From NCBI GenBank assembly GCA_964019655.1, contig CAXHTR010000005.1:1240001-1304000 (forward strand): a stretch of 64,000 nucleotides of DNA, given 5' to 3'. Positions 1-9,041 of the stretch are shown here, piece by piece (positions within the stretch are counted from its first letter, which is position 1; each line of letters begins with the position of its first letter). This DNA is from Perkinsela sp. pyNocScin1 (lineage: Eukaryota; Euglenozoa; Kinetoplastea; Prokinetoplastida; Perkinselidae). A program made the translations under genes and the position numbers. The notes beneath the pieces were generated by a model. That model ran no database searches. It saw only the letters and a list, made by a program, of their open reading frames with translations, and was not told the DNA's origin.

Positions 1-172
1 AATAATATCATACAAAAATAATCAATTTAGATATACGTCTTGCACAAAATTCACAGAAAATCAGTGTAAAAATCAATTTGAGTCAGTGGAATGCTCTTAT
101 GAAGAGGAGCGAGCATATTGGAAAATGTGTCAGAGGTAAAAAGCTAACTTTCTTCTTAAATCCTATCTTCAA

Positions 173-874
173 ATGCTCCATCTTTTACTGAGTCACGACA
201 TTTCTCCTACTGGGGATTTCAACGCCTGGGCACAAATGACAGCGATGCTTCACCTCCTCGGTGTCCATGATGCGCCGGATGTCCATGCAGCCCTTCAGAG
301 CAAGCTCTCACAGCAAGATATAGAAATCGACGACCCCTGCGAGTGGCGGGGCGTCACATGCTGGGCAAATATTGTCGTCAGTATCGTTTACGAGGGTGAT
401 GCACTTCGACCAGTCCCTATAGTTCAGGCCTACGAGTGGCTCCCACCAACTGTGGGCTTTCTGCAGCTTGCGAATCAGCGTTTCAAGCGGCCAATCGATA
501 CAAAGCTGCTGCCCCGGGTACTCTCGACATGCGCACTTCGGAGATGCGAAATCCAGGGGACATTCAATCTGCAAAATCTGCCTGAAACAGTCCAGACGCT
601 CGACTGCTCACGGAACGCAATCACAGGGGCTATTTTGATCGCAAAGCTCCCACACACGATCCTGTCTATGGACTTTTCGGAGAACAAGATTTCATACGTT
701 TTGGTGGATAACAGTGCTCTACCCCCAAGCTTATCGAAGTGCGACTTTACAAATATGCGAGAAAATGTGACAATTGAGGTGATTGGCGATGATTTCGTCG
801 ACCGGCGCATTCAGCGCGACGTAACATTTTTCGACGAACTCAAATCACGGTGGGACCAGAAGGCGTCGGTATGA
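173..874 (+). CDS. Secreted LRR protein, B/D-like
   Basis: A 233-aa protein of unknown function. A short hydrophobic start (MLHLLLSHDISPTG) is followed by a helical region and the cap PCEWRGVTCW near residue 55. YEWLPPTVGFLQL (about residue 87) matches the 'WLPP' entry of subfamily B. About four LRRs follow (LPRVL, LPETV, LPHTI, LPPSL). The VVDENG tail is absent; the C-terminus is polar (DDFVDRRIQRDV, DELKSRWDQK). The ATG at 173 aligns with the signal peptides of paralogues. It is the first gene of the left + cluster. Membership of the family is clear; the subfamily is not. Confidence 0.85.
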   Translation: MLHLLLSHDISPTGDFNAWAQMTAMLHLLGVHDAPDVHAALQSKLSQQDIEIDDPCEWRGVTCWANIVVSIVYEGDALRPVPIVQAYEWLPPTVGFLQLANQRFKRPIDTKLLPRVLSTCALRRCEIQGTFNLQNLPETVQTLDCSRNAITGAILIAKLPHTILSMDFSENKISYVLVDNSALPPSLSKCDFTNMRENVTIEVIGDDFVDRRIQRDVTFFDELKSRWDQKASV

Positions 875-1282
875 AGGCTCATCAATTGCCTGAAGATTCA
901 GAGAAAGACCCATCCCAGTCATCTCTCAATTTTCAAGTGATGTTTTTGCCCAACTCACTTTTTATATCTAAGACTTCCTATCTCAGGCTCTGAATATGGG
1001 CATCGTCTTAAAATCAAGAGCCCCAAATGACCCCATTTCACCGCGAAAACCTAGAAAGGAACAAAGTTTCCGCGCGAGTATCGGGCTCATGGTCTGATGA
1101 TAATCTGAGTCTAAGTTTTGGGGGATAAGATGAATTCATTCAACAAGCAATCTTTAGAAGGTGGATAAACACTACTTATGGCAAACGAAACGAAAAATTG
1201 AGTGAGCGCTTGTTTTGGTCACTGAGCATGTACACCTGAAAAATTTCAGTACTTATCCACTTTTTCAAACTTCTACTTTGAA

Positions 1283-1918
1283 ATGCGATCATCCGGCCGC
1301 CCTATCCGCTACTTCAACGAAATCACCGGGAACAACGTGAACACGGCACGCTCATCAGTCGCCAACCGCAAGCGTCTCGTCCCCAATGCAGCAAAGATTC
1401 TCAGCACACCCATGCAGAGCGACCGCGGCACGCCGATCCTCCGCCTGCGCTCCGCCATGCCCTACGAGCGGCTCTTCCCCTTCCGCCAGAGCATGCGGCG
1501 GCAAATCGCTGGCATCCTCGATCTCGCCGAGGAAGACGTCCGCATCGGCCTCATCCAGCGCCTCGACCACCAGCGCGCCTACGGGCCGCTCATGAGCAAA
1601 AATACCGAAATCACGCCGCCGGCCCTGGCGCAAGAGAGTTCGCTGAGTGTGAAGCCAGGGAAGACACTTGGTCGCAGCACAATCGTCAAGAGCCATTTCA
1701 CTGTTTTTGTGGAGAATGCCGACACACTTGAGGACATTGTGGACCTCACGGCGACGCTTCTCAACGAGGTCGAAGACGAAGACAGAAACCCATTTTTCCG
1801 AACAATTGGCATTCAGGACGCAGAGATACCGCAGGAGGCCGCAGATGAGTGGGCCGAGGAGATACTGGAGGAGGAAGCAGAGAGTCTCGAAAAAGGTGAA
1901 GAGAAGCTCGAGGCGTAG
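1283..1918 (+). CDS. Acidic protein unrelated to LRR family, possible SEA-like alpha-beta domain
   Basis: A 211-aa protein without LRRs or signal peptide. The N-terminal 60 residues are basic and polar. A compact pattern follows: an amphipathic helix (FRQSMRRQIAGIL, residues 68-79), a strand (EDVRIGLIQRL, 84-94), a linker, a strand (SHFTVFVEN, 137-145), a helix (LEDIVDLTATLLNEV, 149-163), then a Glu-rich tail (EEILEEEAESLEKGEE). The order helix-strand-strand-helix with F-x7-I and a following DV-x-I recalls SEA-like domains of surface proteins, but this is only a pattern match. Third codon positions are C/G rich in the first half. A - strand frame covers nearly the same span; I prefer + because it fits the cluster direction and has an upstream pyrimidine tract. 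Confidence 0.6.
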   Translation: MRSSGRPIRYFNEITGNNVNTARSSVANRKRLVPNAAKILSTPMQSDRGTPILRLRSAMPYERLFPFRQSMRRQIAGILDLAEEDVRIGLIQRLDHQRAYGPLMSKNTEITPPALAQESSLSVKPGKTLGRSTIVKSHFTVFVENADTLEDIVDLTATLLNEVEDEDRNPFFRTIGIQDAEIPQEAADEWAEEILEEEAESLEKGEEKLEA

Positions 1919-2220
1919 GCTGTAGCTGTAAGTCCAGAGATTTTTTTTGGATATTGCCGAAGGCTTTCTATCAAGTTTCCGTATCATTACCTTTGTGCTG
2001 ATCCATTCGTATTCAATTCATTTTTCAGAGTCCAATGCCTCGTCATGTGCGCTGAAACGTACTGACAGTGATACAGTGATATCTGTAGTGATATCTGATT
2101 GGGTGCTACAATGCAAGCGCAAGAGTAGAACATTGCGTGATTGGATAGTTTGGAATCTTTTCTCGAAGAAGACTATTGCGATGCGTTCAAGTGAATACAA
2201 GTGCGCAACTTGAGCGATTC

Positions 2221-2304
2221 TATCGCTTCAGTCTCTTTCTCCAGTCTTTCTTGTCTATCCATCACACTAGCATCAATCTTCATTCATCACTCTTTTCAAC
2301 CTAG
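2221..2304 (+). promoter_or_regulatory. Candidate trans-splice acceptor
   Basis: A strongly pyrimidine-rich run upstream of the gene at 2307 ends in CACTAG (AG at 2269-2270). A second run ends in CCTAG (AG at 2303-2304), two bases before the ATG. Neither region shows a ribosome-binding site or an intron donor. Confidence 0.5.
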
Positions 2305-2306
2305 AA

Positions 2307-3287
2307 ATGAATCTCATCTCCATAATCTTCGCATCCACAGCTGACGACGGCCTCGGCAGAGCAGACCTCGACTCCATGCCGATTGAAGAGCTTTTGGCAG
2401 CATTCCTCGAGAATGTCAAGGATAGAGACCTCGTCTTCGACGCAGACGACGAGATCCGCTTCGACACAGGGTGCTTCACCTTCGAAGATGGCCAGGACGA
2501 CGAGGAGACGCCGCTGATCGCGGTCTTCATCGGTTATGATGACGCAAATAACGATTTCACCGAGGAGTACATGCCCATGTACGGCAGCGTGCGCTTCTGC
2601 TATCTCCCATCGTCGGTCACCTCTATCAACCTCCGCCGAAACCATCTCGAGCAAGGGCTCGACATCGCTGACTGGCCACGTGCGCTCGAAGAAATCGATC
2701 TAACTGAGAATGACTTTGAGGGCAAAGTCGACCCACGTCTGATGCCGGAAACCCTTCGCAGCTGCCACCTGGCAGTCAATAAGCTTTCGGGCAGCATCGA
2801 CCTGACAGCGCTGCCCGATGCCCTCGAAGAGTTCGACGTCGCTTTCAATCGCCTGAGCGGCACCATCAACCTCTCAAAGTTACCGCCGAAGATGAAGAAG
2901 CTTGGTCTCTCGCTGAACTATACATTGGAAGGCGAGCTGGACCTCGAGCACCTCCCGGCGACTATGGAGGAGTTCGACGCGATGACGAACAAACTGTCGG
3001 GGACGATCAACCTCGAGAATCTGCCTGCGGGCCTGCGCGTGCTCAAGCTCGGGGGCAACAACCTGTCGGGGTCTTTGAACCTCGAAGCGCTGCCGGCGAG
3101 CCTGACAGAGCTCATGCTGAGCGAGAACAAGTTTTCGGGCAGTGTGAACCTCGGGAGCCTGCCGAACCTCTCGCTGCTCAATCTGCGTGATAATCGCCTG
3201 AGTGGGGCAGTGTCGCTCGATGCGCTGCCTGTGACGCTCGATCGCGTCTGGCTGGAGGGTAACCGCTTCAGTGTCCCGGAAGAGTAG
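2307..3287 (+). CDS. Secreted LRR protein, subfamily E, 10 repeats
   Basis: A 326-aa protein. Signal peptide MNLISIIFASTADDG, then GRADLDSMPIEELLAAFLEN and RDLVFDADDEIRFDTGCF. This N-terminus is shared with the E genes at 40976 and 42356 and replaces the C-x-W-x-G-V-x-C cap. About ten LRRs follow, starting at LPSSV, WPRAL and MPETL. The second-last repeat is shortened by two residues (LPNLSLLNLRDN), as in the other E proteins. There is no VVDENG tail. Upstream are two pyrimidine tracts each ending in AG (2269-2270 and 2303-2304), suitable as trans-splice acceptors. GC-rich third positions set it apart from the A1 genes that follow. Confidence 0.92.
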   Translation: MNLISIIFASTADDGLGRADLDSMPIEELLAAFLENVKDRDLVFDADDEIRFDTGCFTFEDGQDDEETPLIAVFIGYDDANNDFTEEYMPMYGSVRFCYLPSSVTSINLRRNHLEQGLDIADWPRALEEIDLTENDFEGKVDPRLMPETLRSCHLAVNKLSGSIDLTALPDALEEFDVAFNRLSGTINLSKLPPKMKKLGLSLNYTLEGELDLEHLPATMEEFDAMTNKLSGTINLENLPAGLRVLKLGGNNLSGSLNLEALPASLTELMLSENKFSGSVNLGSLPNLSLLNLRDNRLSGAVSLDALPVTLDRVWLEGNRFSVPEE

Positions 3288-3734
3288 GGCTGGTCTTCAT
3301 AGTGAGGGCATGTCGAGAGACATAATTGAAGAAAATAAGAGAAGTTTTAAGATATGAAATAGGAGAATAATCGAAAGTGAAGGAGTGTGGGATAGGATAA
3401 AGATGCAGTCATAAAGCGATTTTCTATTTTCTATTGTGAGCTCATGCTGTGGCCGTCATGACGAAGAGACAGAAGGAATGAAGGTTGGCCACTCGATAAT
3501 GCATGCGCATCGCTCGTATCGGGCTGACGTGGGACAGCTTTAACAAGATAGATATATCTCTTGAAATGAAGCACATCTCGCGCATTCGCCGAGCGGTGGC
3601 TGTGTAGCTTTTATTCACTTTTGATCGCAGTGCAAATATGAATACATGTATTGTTTCATGATTCTTCGTATCAATCGTAGTGATAGGAAGTTTTAGGATG
3701 ATTTTTTTTGGAAAGTACCTTTACGCTCTGAACA

Positions 3735-4601
3735 ATGATGCAAAGGCTTTTCACGTACCAACTCTCAGCGATCGACCCAGCTCTCGGCCGTCTCGACTAT
3801 GAATCGCTCTCCGACCAGGCCCTCATGGAAATTATCATTGGTGGCATGGCTGCCGAAGACAAAAAAAGATACCAGGATGAAAATGGAAACTTCAAAGACG
3901 TGTGCGAATGGAACTTGCGAGCATGTGCGGATGATCGCGTCACGGGAATTTTTTTCATGCAAGTGAAGATGGGCGATGGACAATTTCCTTTCGACTTTAT
4001 TCCCCCACTCGTTTGCCGCATTTGGATGACGAATAGCGCAGCTTGCGGAACACTGGACACTTCTCTTCTTCCGTTGGGTCTCAATGAGTTTGTAGTGAAC
4101 AAGAACAAACTTCATGGGAAACTGAATTTTAAAGCCTTTCCACGAGCGCTGAAATATATACAGATCAAGGGAAATGCTTTCTGCGGTAGCTGTGCGCTCG
4201 GTGAGTTGCCAGATTGCCTCATGATCCTCATTGCTGGTGGGAACAAATTTAGCGGAAGTATATCACTGAATGACCTACCACCGGCCATGCAGAAACTATG
4301 TCTGAAAAAAAACATGCTCACAGGACAAATAAACATTGAACGCTTACCGCGAAATATGTATACCCTGGACCTGAGCGGCAATCAATTCTCGGGAAATGTT
4401 CGACTCACAGATCATCCGCACGGCTTTGAAGAATTCAACATCGAAAATAACTCACTCAGCGGCAGCCTCGTTCTCTTTGTAGACAGACGTCCCATTTTGC
4501 CATTTGATTTTATCTGTAGCAGTGTAACTGCGATCTTTGATATGCACGGGAACAAGCATCCGTATGAAGAGGCTCTTATAGAGATGATAGAGGGAAAGTG
4601 A
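3735..4601 (+). CDS. Secreted LRR protein, subfamily A1
   Basis: A 288-aa protein that starts the A1 run at 3.7-8.5 kb. Signal MMQRLFTYQLSA, then IDPALGRLDYESLSDQALMEI. The cap region is NGNFKDVCEW followed by RACADD; the usual W-x-G-V between the cysteines is lost. QFPFDFIPPLV precedes about seven LRRs. The repeat at GELPDCLMILIAGGNKFSG is typical. The tail is AIFDMHGNKHPYEEALI, a diverged VVDENG signature. Two ATGs in tandem at 3735 and 3738 could both serve. Confidence 0.93.
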   Translation: MMQRLFTYQLSAIDPALGRLDYESLSDQALMEIIIGGMAAEDKKRYQDENGNFKDVCEWNLRACADDRVTGIFFMQVKMGDGQFPFDFIPPLVCRIWMTNSAACGTLDTSLLPLGLNEFVVNKNKLHGKLNFKAFPRALKYIQIKGNAFCGSCALGELPDCLMILIAGGNKFSGSISLNDLPPAMQKLCLKKNMLTGQINIERLPRNMYTLDLSGNQFSGNVRLTDHPHGFEEFNIENNSLSGSLVLFVDRRPILPFDFICSSVTAIFDMHGNKHPYEEALIEMIEGK

Positions 4602-4756
4602 CCTCATTCATCGAAATGTTATTGGCTGAAGACGATCGATTCGAATACAATGCAAAAAGATAAAATAGGTCGAGATACGCGTTAAGTTCTACTGGCCTTG
4701 GAGAAATACGCTCTTTCCATTCGTTTACCCTGTTTGTTAATCTGATAGTCTTGACA

Positions 4757-5617
4757 ATGCTACACAAAATCACAGCTCTCAATCTATCTGCCGTAGATCC
4801 GGCCCTTGGCCGTCTTGACGCCCATTCACTCTCCGACCAGACACTTATGGAGCTACTCGTTGATGGCATGGCAGAGAATGATAAAAGCAGCTATCAAGAT
4901 GCCAACGGCAACTACACAGATATATCTACGTGGCCACTCGTTGCGCTTCAAAACGATCGGGTTGTCCAAATCGCCTTCTGTGAAAAGAAAATGGTAAAAA
5001 ATCAGTTTCCGTTCGCGCTTATTCCGCCGAATGTTGCGCAACTCATCATAGAAGGATGTTCAGCACACGGAACATTGGATACATCAGTGCTTCCACGCAA
5101 GCTCGATTCTATTAACGTTGGGCAAAATTTTCTGCACGGCGAAATCGATTTCAGCGCTTTTCCTCGAGGTCTGCGAGAAATTATCGTCTGCTTTAACCAA
5201 TTCAGTGGAAGTTGCGCTTTGCATGATTTACCAGATGCACTCGTTCATTTCAATGCGGCCGGCAACCAGTTTAGTGGCGAAATCACGCTCAATGACCTGC
5301 CCTTGGCCTTGGAGAAACTCTGTCTCAACCGGAACAAGCTCAGTGGCCGAATTAATATCGACCGCCTGCCTGCACCGATGCGCATCCTCGATTTGAGCGG
5401 AAATAAATTCTCGGGGAATTTCCGCATGATGGTCTACCCGCCAGGCCTGCGATGTGTGCGAATTGAGAATAATCCCGACCTCAGCGGAACCGCTGTGCTT
5501 CGCAGCTCGACAAAGAAACTGCACATTACGCTCAAAATGGACTGGCCCAAGGCAGTCGTCGATGAAAATGGGGATGCGAGCCCGTGGACAGAAGAGATAG
5601 AAAAGATGCATAGGTAG
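4757..5617 (+). CDS. Secreted LRR protein, subfamily A1
   Basis: A 286-aa protein. I start it at ATG 4757 (MLHKITALNLSAVDPALG); the frame is open two codons further but only to a TTG. Order: signal, GRLDAHSLSDQTLMELLVDGM, YQDANGNYTDISTW (both cap cysteines are missing), QFPFALIPPNV, about seven LRRs, tail AVVDENGDASPWTEEI. It is closest to the next gene at 5764: both carry NYTDISTWPLV and the HDLPD repeat, so the pair is a fairly recent tandem duplication. Confidence 0.93.
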   Translation: MLHKITALNLSAVDPALGRLDAHSLSDQTLMELLVDGMAENDKSSYQDANGNYTDISTWPLVALQNDRVVQIAFCEKKMVKNQFPFALIPPNVAQLIIEGCSAHGTLDTSVLPRKLDSINVGQNFLHGEIDFSAFPRGLREIIVCFNQFSGSCALHDLPDALVHFNAAGNQFSGEITLNDLPLALEKLCLNRNKLSGRINIDRLPAPMRILDLSGNKFSGNFRMMVYPPGLRCVRIENNPDLSGTAVLRSSTKKLHITLKMDWPKAVVDENGDASPWTEEIEKMHR

Positions 5618-5763
5618 GAGCAGCAGCAATGTCGCAGAAGAAATTTGAAAGCATAGAAGTGACAATTTTTTAATTCGAAATGAACGCTGAAAATGGCATT
5701 CTTTCATAATACACCCGTATTCGTTTCTAAATTTCATATAAAGTCTAAATTTCATATTTTAGT

Positions 5764-6633
5764 ATGGCGCACTACGGGATCTTCAGCATGTGCGACCCAG
5801 CGCTTGGCCGCCTCGACTACGCATCACTCTCCGACCAGGCGCTCATGGAAATGCTTGTTGATGGCATGGCTGAGAAAGATAAGAACAGCTTTCAAGATGC
5901 CAACGGCAACTACACAGATATATCCACTTGGCCCCTTGTCCGGCTTCGAAACGATCACGTGGTGCAAATGGGATTTTGGACGAGAAACATTGGCGATAGG
6001 CAGTTTCCTTTCGAGCTCATTCCACCACTCGTTGAGCACTGTGCATTATACCAAACCTCGGTGAACGGAACTCTGGATACGAAGGTGCTCCCACGGACAC
6101 TACTTCGTTTCGATGTTACTGAAAATAAGCTACACGGCGAGCTCAACTTCCCTGCATTTCCCCGAGGTCTCAAAGAAATCATCATCTGTTATAATCAATT
6201 TAGCGGAAGTTGCGCTTTGCATGATTTGCCAGATGAACTCGTCAGGTTTGATGCGATGAGCAACAATTTTGGTGGAGAAGTCGCGCTCAATGACCTGCCA
6301 TCAACGTTAGAGAGGCTTTTTCTGAAGCGAAACAATCTCAGTGGCCAAATTGCGATCGATCGCCTGCCTGCGCCGATGCAGTTCCTCGATTTGGGCGAAA
6401 ATAAGTTCTATGGGGATTTTCGGATGATGGTCTTTCCGCCAGACCTACGGTGTGTGAGCCTTGATGATAACCACGAGCTGAGCGGAACAGCGGTGCTTCG
6501 CAGCTCAACAGAGGAGATGCGCTATGAGCTCGATATTGACTGGCCAAAGGCAATCATCGATGAGAATGGGGATGAGCACCCCTGGAAAGAAGAGATCGTG
6601 GAGTTGAGTAAGCATCGCTATCGATGCTATTGA
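5764..6633 (+). CDS. LRR protein, subfamily A1, weak signal peptide
   Basis: A 289-aa paralogue of the gene at 4757. The start MAHYGIFSMCDPALGRLDYAS has no clear hydrophobic core, unlike nearly every other member, so secretion is doubtful or the 5' end has been replaced. Upstream frames offer no in-frame ATG that would restore a signal. Cap cysteines are absent (NYTDISTWPLV). LRRs run from about residue 95 and end in AIIDENGDEHPWKEEIVEL. The first 45 bases, including the ATG, recur as a relic at 7347. Confidence 0.9.
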   Translation: MAHYGIFSMCDPALGRLDYASLSDQALMEMLVDGMAEKDKNSFQDANGNYTDISTWPLVRLRNDHVVQMGFWTRNIGDRQFPFELIPPLVEHCALYQTSVNGTLDTKVLPRTLLRFDVTENKLHGELNFPAFPRGLKEIIICYNQFSGSCALHDLPDELVRFDAMSNNFGGEVALNDLPSTLERLFLKRNNLSGQIAIDRLPAPMQFLDLGENKFYGDFRMMVFPPDLRCVSLDDNHELSGTAVLRSSTEEMRYELDIDWPKAIIDENGDEHPWKEEIVELSKHRYRCY

Positions 6634-6778
6634 GTTTCGGTTCAAGGGATAAACGAAAGAATTTTTGCACAAGAAGTACATCCATAGCATAGAGCTTCTC
6701 TAAAGAAATGTTTTTTTGATGCTACAGTCGTACCCCTGTGTCTATCTACTTCACGCCTTCTCGTCGTTTTTTTCGATT

Positions 6779-7352
6779 TACACCCCAAGGGGTGTGAGAG
6801 GACCTGAATTTCACACCCCTTAAATTGCGATGTGGAAGCTTGCCGTCACGCCCCTTCGGGACGGGACGGCTGTTTGTAATCTCAATACCTGACTCTGCTT
6901 TCTGCGCAGAGTGGGTTTTTGTTAGCATCTACAACCGAGCATTCTAAGCCACGATTCCTGTACATTTCTTTCACTGCGCATCGTGTTGTTCTGATTATCA
7001 CTGTCTCATGCTGTATGAATTAAGAATGTCTTGCTCTAAGACACCCCACGTTGCACATTTGTCTCGCATGAATTGAGCAATACTTTGCTCCAGGCGAACC
7101 TGTAATGCCGAGGCCCGAAGGGAAGAGGTGCAAAAATTTTGAAATGCGATTTTTCTTGGCGTGATACTCAATTTTTGGTGCGGTTAAGCGCAGTTTCTCA
7201 ATCGACTTACCATTTGAGGATGCTAAAGGGGTGTGACAGTCGATTCGATCCACACCCCTTATTCATTTTTCCAATTTTTCTGTCTTGATTTCTAACCTAA
7301 GGTTAGAATCTCGCCCCAAATAAGAAGGCCTGATCTACTTCTAGGCATGACA
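6779..7352 (+). repeat. Dispersed repeat, copy 1 (long form)
   Basis: The first 100 bases (6780-6880) align with 23591-23690: both have CACACCC, then GGGG-TGTG, then CACCTGAAT-like sequence, then CGATGTGGA-GCTTGCCGTCA and a CCTTTCG/CCTTCGG hairpin loop before GACGGG. The right end (7309-7350) aligns with 23812-23857 (TCTC-CCCCAA, TTAGAAG-CCTG-TAC). The middle is about 300 bases longer here than in copy 2. Inverted repeats: ACACCCC/GGGGTGT (6780-6795), AAGGGGTGTG/CACACCCCTT (7226-7260) and TCTAACC/GGTTAGA (7291-7307). No protein is encoded. It may be a decayed non-coding mobile element or a structured RNA. Confidence 0.65.
7226..7260. repeat. Perfect 10-bp inverted repeat
   Basis: AAGGGGTGTG at 7226-7235 and its exact complement CACACCCCTT at 7251-7260 enclose a 15-base loop. 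The same word recurs in both orientations near 6780-6820. Confidence 0.8.
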
Positions 7353-7392
7353 CACTCTTTAGCATGTGCGACCCATCGCTCGTCGGTTTCGG
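7347..7392 (+). pseudogene. Relic of an A1 gene 5' end
   Basis: From an ATG at 7347 the sequence follows the first 45 bases of the gene at 5764, with one deletion and a few substitutions: ATGxCxCACT, then TTxAGCATGTGCGACCCA and CGCT. In the shifted frame it reads FSMCDPSL, matching FSMCDPAL. Homology fades after about 7392. It sits at the right end of the dispersed repeat. Confidence 0.7.
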
Positions 7393-7717
7393 AGTTTTAC
7401 CTAGGCATTTGCAGAGGCTTTGATAAGAAATTCGATTCTGATCGAGAAATCGGCCGGAAACAATGCTACGCTGTCAGCGAGCAAGTCTTGCCCAGGTCAC
7501 ATCTAAAAATTTTGCTTTCATTGAAAAGCCGTTATCAGAGGGACAAGCATAGATAATAGACGAGGAAGCGCAAAGCAATGTGACTATACGAGGCAGGCGG
7601 ACTGAGGTATCAGCAATGCTCGCTATGTATGCGCTAAGGTTATGTATGTTGAAGCAGTCACAATAGCTTCTAGTTAATTGTGCAGTATTTCACTCAGCAC
7701 TATTTTGACTATCTGAA

Positions 7718-8548
7718 ATGTTTCAGACATTGACTGCGCTTCATCTCTCTGCCATTGACCCAGCCCTGGGCCGCCTCGACTACGCATCGCTCTCTGACCA
7801 GGCGCTCATGGAGATGCTCGTTGATGGTATGGTCGAGGAATTAGAGGATCCTGTTCTGGATTCTGCGGGAAACTATATGGAAGTTTGCAAATGGTTCAAC
7901 GTCCATTGCACTGCAGATCGTGTAATCGAAGTTGTTTTTCACTCGTGTGATATGTGCAAGAAGCCGTTCCCATTCGAGTTTATTCCACCGCTCGTTGAAG
8001 TTCTTGAATTCACTTCCTGCCACCTACATGGAACACTCGACACAGCGGCCTTACCGCAAAATCTTGTGTACTGTAATGTCTTTGACAATGCACTGCATGG
8101 AACACTCAATTTCAAAGACTTCCCGAAAAATTCTGAAACCATCATCATCAGCTCGAACAATTTCGATGGAAGCTTAGCTCTTAGCGAGTTGCCAGATTCC
8201 GTGGTTATCTTCAGAGCAAGATTTAACAGTTTCAACGGAAACTTGTCGCTCGATGCGCTCCCATCGTCCATGAGAGATCTTAATGTTCGTGACAACTTGC
8301 TTTCCGGGGACGTGTGGCTAATGAACATACCGCCGAGCCTAGAAAAATTGTCCATTCAAGAGAACTCAACGAGCGGGACTCTTGTGCTTTCAAGTACGTT
8401 CGAGGGCGATCCCCCGTTTGCACTCCGCTCTGACCCGCTACAAAGGGTTGTTGACGAATCAGGAAAAGAACACCCTTGGGAAAGTACGATCATTCGATCA
8501 AGTGCGTCCTGGGACGATACCTCGGATGGTTATGGTGATTCACCGTAA
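7718..8548 (+). CDS. Secreted LRR protein, subfamily A1
   Basis: A 276-aa protein. Signal MFQTLTALHLSAIDPALGRL, then YASLSDQALMEMLVDGM. Cap: NYMEVCKWFNVHC, with both cysteines. KPFPFEFIPPLV leads into about six LRRs. It has one repeat fewer than its neighbours, between LPSSM and IPPSL. The tail is RVVDESGKEHPWESTI followed by the acidic, Ser-rich end SWDDTSDGYGDSP, which recalls the acidic ends of the genes at 20085 and 21326. Confidence 0.93.
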   Translation: MFQTLTALHLSAIDPALGRLDYASLSDQALMEMLVDGMVEELEDPVLDSAGNYMEVCKWFNVHCTADRVIEVVFHSCDMCKKPFPFEFIPPLVEVLEFTSCHLHGTLDTAALPQNLVYCNVFDNALHGTLNFKDFPKNSETIIISSNNFDGSLALSELPDSVVIFRARFNSFNGNLSLDALPSSMRDLNVRDNLLSGDVWLMNIPPSLEKLSIQENSTSGTLVLSSTFEGDPPFALRSDPLQRVVDESGKEHPWESTIIRSSASWDDTSDGYGDSP

Positions 8549-9041
8549 AACGAGCAATCAAGTTTGATGAGCGTAGAACACAAGGCTACAGACGCAGCAT
8601 AAATCAGTACATTTTTTTTGCAATGATTGAGAGATTCTGTATCTATTTCCAATTTTAGGTATTTTCACGCTGAAAAAATACACTTTGCAAGTTTCAGAAT
8701 AATTTTAGAAGTTTGCGACACATAGAACACTTGAATGCAAGTGAAAAAGCTAATTTGACAAAGAATATGGCTGCAATTCTTCAGTGCCTAAAAACGGAAT
8801 AGCCGACGAGTCTCAAAAGACGAACCTTCTGGAAAGCGATATAATTGGGAGAGCAGGTGCAGGAAAAGATGAAATTATGGCGGTATTTGAAGAATGATGA
8901 TGAAGTTACGTTTCCGTTGTTGTTCATCCCAGTTCCATCCTAAATTGAAACGAAAAGAATCAATAGGTTACTTACAATCAAAAGGGTAGTAAGCTCTCAC
9001 TGGTATCATATGCTTTACTTATACTTTATCATTTTTACAGA
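8549..9041. other. Intergenic, no gene seen
   Basis: AT-rich, with no coding pattern or repeat that I can support. The last bases form a candidate trans-splice acceptor: a T-rich run ending in TTTTTACAG (AG at 9039-9040), one base before the next ATG. Confidence 0.6.

Larger units (their letters stand above)
6634..7717. other. Intergenic region with dispersed repeat and gene relic
   Basis: An unusually long gap of 1.1 kb between A1 genes. It holds repeat copy 1 (6779-7352), several perfect inverted repeats built on CACACCCC/GGGGTGTG, and the short gene relic at 7347. Nothing else is recognisable. Confidence 0.7.

Noticed and set aside
1355-1987. 210-aa open frame on - opposite the gene at 1283
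   Set aside because: It runs against the cluster direction, has an implausible composition and no signal or domain; the GC-rich coding strand makes a long antisense frame likely.
3735-4601. EF-hand reading of the D-x-NG words (FQDANGNY, VVDENGDxHP)
   Set aside because: Spacing of acidic residues does not give a D-x-D-x-D-G loop with a following helix; the words are better seen as parts of the cap and tail.
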